64,000 nt of DNA, taken from the NCBI GenBank assembly GCA_905233165.1, contig CAJODL010000004.1:85436-149435 (forward strand). The letters are read 5' to 3'. This stretch comes from an uncultured Prevotella sp. Lineage in GTDB: Bacteria > Bacteroidota > Bacteroidia > Bacteroidales > Bacteroidaceae. This document shows, one piece after another, positions 61,695-64,000 of the stretch. The first letter of the stretch is position 1. The number at the start of each line of letters is the position of its first letter. A program made the position numbers and the translations under genes. The notes below the pieces were generated by a model, which saw nothing but the letters and a program-made list of their open reading frames with translations, did not search any database and had not been told where the DNA came from.

Positions 61695-63596
61695 ATGAAA
61701 ACTACAGCACCATTATCAAAGACGCAGTATGGCATATATGTAGAGTGTGTTCAACACTTAGGAGAGTATTGTTACAACATAACTTATTTATATACGCTGG
61801 ATGGAAGTTTGGATGAAGGAAATCTTAAGACTGCTATAGAGTCCGTCGTAGCTGCACATCCTACGTTGTTTACACGCATTGAACTGAACGAACAAGGCGA
61901 ACCGGTGCAAAGCATCGACGACAGTGAGACTTTCTGCCTGGAGGTAGAGCATATCACCGATATAGAAGAAGAAAAGAAGGGGATGGTGAAGGCGTTTGAC
62001 ATATATAACGACAGACTGTTCCGCATTCGCCTTTTGAAGGACAGCAATCATTTCTATCTCCTTGTTGATCTTCACCATATCATCGGTGACGGCACAACAC
62101 TGAAGGTTATCCTCAACGATATTGATGCTGCCTACTGTGGCATGACTTTAGAGGCAGAGGGCAAGACCCAGGCAGACGTTGTACGTGAGGAAGCTGAAAT
62201 GCGTCAGTCGCCAGCCTTTGAGGAAGACAAACAGTGGTATGCCCAGAACTTCGACTGCAGCGACACCTTTAGCCAGCTAATACCCGACGTGGAAGGAACG
62301 GAGCCGGAAATAGGTGCTTTTAAGCGAAAAATGAATGTCAGTCTCGAGTCTATTGATGCCTTCTGCAAGAAGCACGGTATTTTCAAAAGTACTTTCTTTA
62401 CTGGTGTCTATAGCTATCTGTTGGCGAAATACAACAATGATCAAGAGGCACTGTTCAATACAGTATATAGCGGTCGTACAGACAAACAACTGGTACGCAC
62501 TGTTGCCATGTTGGTAAAGACAGTACCAGTATATGCAAAATTCAACGATGATACTACGGTGCTCGATTTTCTGAAGTCGGGAGAGAAGCAGATGAAGGGG
62601 TGTAGAGAACATGATACCTATTCATATGTCGATGTGGTAAGTGATTTGAAGTTGCAAGTTGACTCATTCTTCGCTTGGCACGGAATGATATGGGACAATG
62701 TTGAGATAGGCGGCAGTCCGACAACTGCTGTCAAATTAGATCACACAACGTTGGAAGTGCCACTCTATGTGAATGCAGCTATTATTGACGGGCATTGTTA
62801 TGTGAATGCAGAGTACAAGACAAATGTCTATTCCGAGCAAATGATAAGTCAGTTCTTAGAGAGCTATGAAGCTGTAGTAGAGGGTTTCCTCAATGAGGAA
62901 TATCTGCGTGATATCAACATAGCTACAAAGTCACAGGTGGAACTGCTCGACACTTTCAATCAGACTGATGTGGCTTACGACGATACCCAGACCATCGTTT
63001 CTCTATTTTGTAAGCAGGCAAAGGCAACACCCGATAATATAGCTGTTGTCTTCAAAGATAAGAAATACACTTATAGGGAAGTGGACGAGATATCCGACAG
63101 GATTGCAGGATATATAAGTTCAAGGTTCAAGGTTCAAGGTTCAAGTGAAGAGCCTGTTATCTCTATCCTCATTCCTCGTAGTGAATGGATGGCTATTGCT
63201 TCTTTGGGTGTTCTGAAGGCTGGTTGTGCTTATCAGCCACTCGACCCAAGCTATCCGAAGGAGCGCCTGAACTTCATGATGCAAGATGCTTCTGCTAAGT
63301 TGCTTATAGCTGATGAGGAACTGCGAGACATCGTAGATGAATACCAGGGTGAGGTGTTGCTGACAAAGGATATAGAAAATCTTCCGAATACTCCGATTAC
63401 TCCGAATATTCCGATTTCTCCAAAGTCGCTTTTCATCCTCCTCTACACCTCTGGTTCTACTGGTGTGCCAAAGGGTTGTCAGTTGGAGCACGGCAATCTC
63501 GTATGCTTCTGTCATTGGTATCAGCGTTACTATGACCTCAAACCTGGTGACAAGGTAGCTGCATACGCCAGCTATTGGATATGTATCCCGCATTGA
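61695..63596 (+). CDS. Non-ribosomal peptide synthetase, 5' part (condensation domain and first half of adenylation domain; frameshifted)
   Basis: The first 420 residues are a condensation domain with the catalytic HHxxxDG motif as HHIIGDG (127-133). The adenylation domain begins near 445; core motifs A2 (LKAGCAYQPLDPSYP) and A3 (YTSGSTGVPKG, from 584) are present. The frame ends at 63596 soon after AAYASY; the expected continuation (DMYPALTCGATVYIVPEEL) is in another frame from 63578. About seven residues containing core A4 (FDxS type, with the Asp that holds the substrate amino group) are missing at the joint. Two in-frame repeat arrays lie inside it (63119-63146, 63384-63419). A leading C domain suggests a lipo-initiating or downstream-acting module. 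Confidence 0.85.
   Translation: MKTTAPLSKTQYGIYVECVQHLGEYCYNITYLYTLDGSLDEGNLKTAIESVVAAHPTLFTRIELNEQGEPVQSIDDSETFCLEVEHITDIEEEKKGMVKAFDIYNDRLFRIRLLKDSNHFYLLVDLHHIIGDGTTLKVILNDIDAAYCGMTLEAEGKTQADVVREEAEMRQSPAFEEDKQWYAQNFDCSDTFSQLIPDVEGTEPEIGAFKRKMNVSLESIDAFCKKHGIFKSTFFTGVYSYLLAKYNNDQEALFNTVYSGRTDKQLVRTVAMLVKTVPVYAKFNDDTTVLDFLKSGEKQMKGCREHDTYSYVDVVSDLKLQVDSFFAWHGMIWDNVEIGGSPTTAVKLDHTTLEVPLYVNAAIIDGHCYVNAEYKTNVYSEQMISQFLESYEAVVEGFLNEEYLRDINIATKSQVELLDTFNQTDVAYDDTQTIVSLFCKQAKATPDNIAVVFKDKKYTYREVDEISDRIAGYISSRFKVQGSSEEPVISILIPRSEWMAIASLGVLKAGCAYQPLDPSYPKERLNFMMQDASAKLLIADEELRDIVDEYQGEVLLTKDIENLPNTPITPNIPISPKSLFILLYTSGSTGVPKGCQLEHGNLVCFCHWYQRYYDLKPGDKVAAYASYWICIPH
63119..63146 (+). repeat. Heptamer array, four units of TTCAAGG, in frame inside the NRPS gene
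   Basis: Four 7-nt units are translated as part of SSRFKVQGSS, in the loop after the AGYI helix of the adenylation domain, where relatives usually have fewer residues. Confidence 0.9.
63384..63419 (+). repeat. 9-nt repeat, four units, in frame inside the NRPS gene
   Basis: Units CCGAATACT, CCGATTACT, CCGAATATT, CCGATTTCT encode PNTPITPNIPIS just before the A3 core. It is a three-residue repeat in a loop. Confidence 0.85.
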
Positions 63597-64000
63597 CCTG
63601 CGGCGCCACGGTATATATCGTTCCTGAGGAGTTGCGTCTGGATCTCATTGCACTCAACGAATATTTCGAGCAGAACGGCATCACCCATTCATTCATGACT
63701 ACGCAGGTAGGTTATCAGTTTGCCACAAGCATCGATAACCACTCTCTGAAGCATATTTCCGTGGGTGGTGAAAAGTTGGCTTCGCTTACCCCTCCATCGA
63801 ACGTTACACTGACCAATCTCTACGGTCCGACTGAAAGTACTGTTTGCATTACGTACTTCGAAGTATCGAAGACTATGAAGGACATTCCAATAGGAAAGGC
63901 ACTGGACAACGTCAAACTATATGTCGTTGATAGTGCAGGACACCGTCTGCCTGTAGGCGCTGCTGGGGAACTGTGGGTTAGTGGTCCACAGGTAAGTCGC
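63578..64000 (+). CDS. Non-ribosomal peptide synthetase, continuation after frameshift (partial, runs off right edge)
   Basis: From 63578 the second frame is open to the end of the window (141 codons). It encodes DMYPALTCGATVYIVPEEL, then A5 core NLYGPTESTV and A6 GAAGELWVSG, so the adenylation domain continues. The start given is the point where similarity begins, not a start codon. Later modules, carrier protein and thioesterase are outside the window. The substrate cannot be predicted because the A4 region is missing. Confidence 0.8.

Overview
The window is chromosomal DNA from a member of the Bacteroidales, most likely a Prevotella-type organism. Evidence seen in the sequence: Bacteroidetes-type promoters (TTTG about 20 nt before TAnnTTTG) ahead of many genes, PorU and PorV of the type IX secretion system, BspA-type leucine-rich repeat and dockerin proteins, DUF4421, DUF4369 and DUF2723 families, an etfB-etfA-acyl-CoA dehydrogenase cluster, and almost no Shine-Dalgarno sequences. 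Most of the window is housekeeping; there is no prophage, CRISPR array, insertion sequence or tRNA that I can see.

Layout. 1-6347: a large secreted BspA-like repeat protein (cut by the left edge and broken by a frameshift) and a small cohesin-like/dockerin protein. 6348-7027: a repeat-rich gap with a terminator, an 11-nt-period array, a GA-rich 11-nt array and the typA promoter. 7028-12943: typA, an rRNA 2'-O-methyltransferase, then rplM-rpsI-rpsB-tsf with a long structured leader. 13072-18491: FAH-family hydrolase, porU, porV. 18640-26496 (minus strand): etfB, etfA, acyl-CoA dehydrogenase, a frameshifted Kef-type antiporter, MerR regulator, HIT protein, manA. 26644-40605: Nudix hydrolase, BASS transporter (minus), then a long plus-strand run ftsY-rimO-HU-HU(TM)-lon-tgt-lptG-like-DUF2723-polysaccharide deacetylase. 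40767-49964: DUF4421 (minus), DUF1015, MATE, guanine deaminase, Nif3, zinc-ribbon protein, aguA-aguB-holA. 49965-54736: an AT-rich gap, an XRE regulator with a probable own operator, GH28, an LPG-synthase-TM-like membrane protein, nspC. 54856-59944: thiE-like, prs, divIC/ftsB-like, a small membrane protein, a DUF4369 lipoprotein, pyrC, plsC. 60314-64000: a Na+:neurotransmitter-symporter family transporter and the start of an NRPS that is frameshifted and runs off the right edge.

How genes work together. AguA, AguB and NspC supply three steps of an agmatine-to-putrescine-to-spermidine route. EtfA/EtfB take electrons from the neighbouring acyl-CoA dehydrogenase. PorU and PorV act together at the outer membrane in T9SS cargo processing. 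The rplM-rpsI-rpsB-tsf block is a translation operon.

The most unusual content is repeat biology. A 65-nt structured element occurs three times: once between genes and twice inside unrelated genes (polysaccharide deacetylase and dihydroorotase), both times translated in the same frame into the same peptide. It resembles in principle the protein-coding palindromic elements of Rickettsia. Tandem heptamer arrays of related sequence sit at many gene junctions, and one lies in frame inside the NRPS. Arrays with 11-nt and 12-nt periods and a 34-nt dispersed repeat add to this. Three genes (BspA-like, Kef-like, NRPS) each look broken by a short deletion not divisible by three; whether these are real or assembly errors needs read-level checking.
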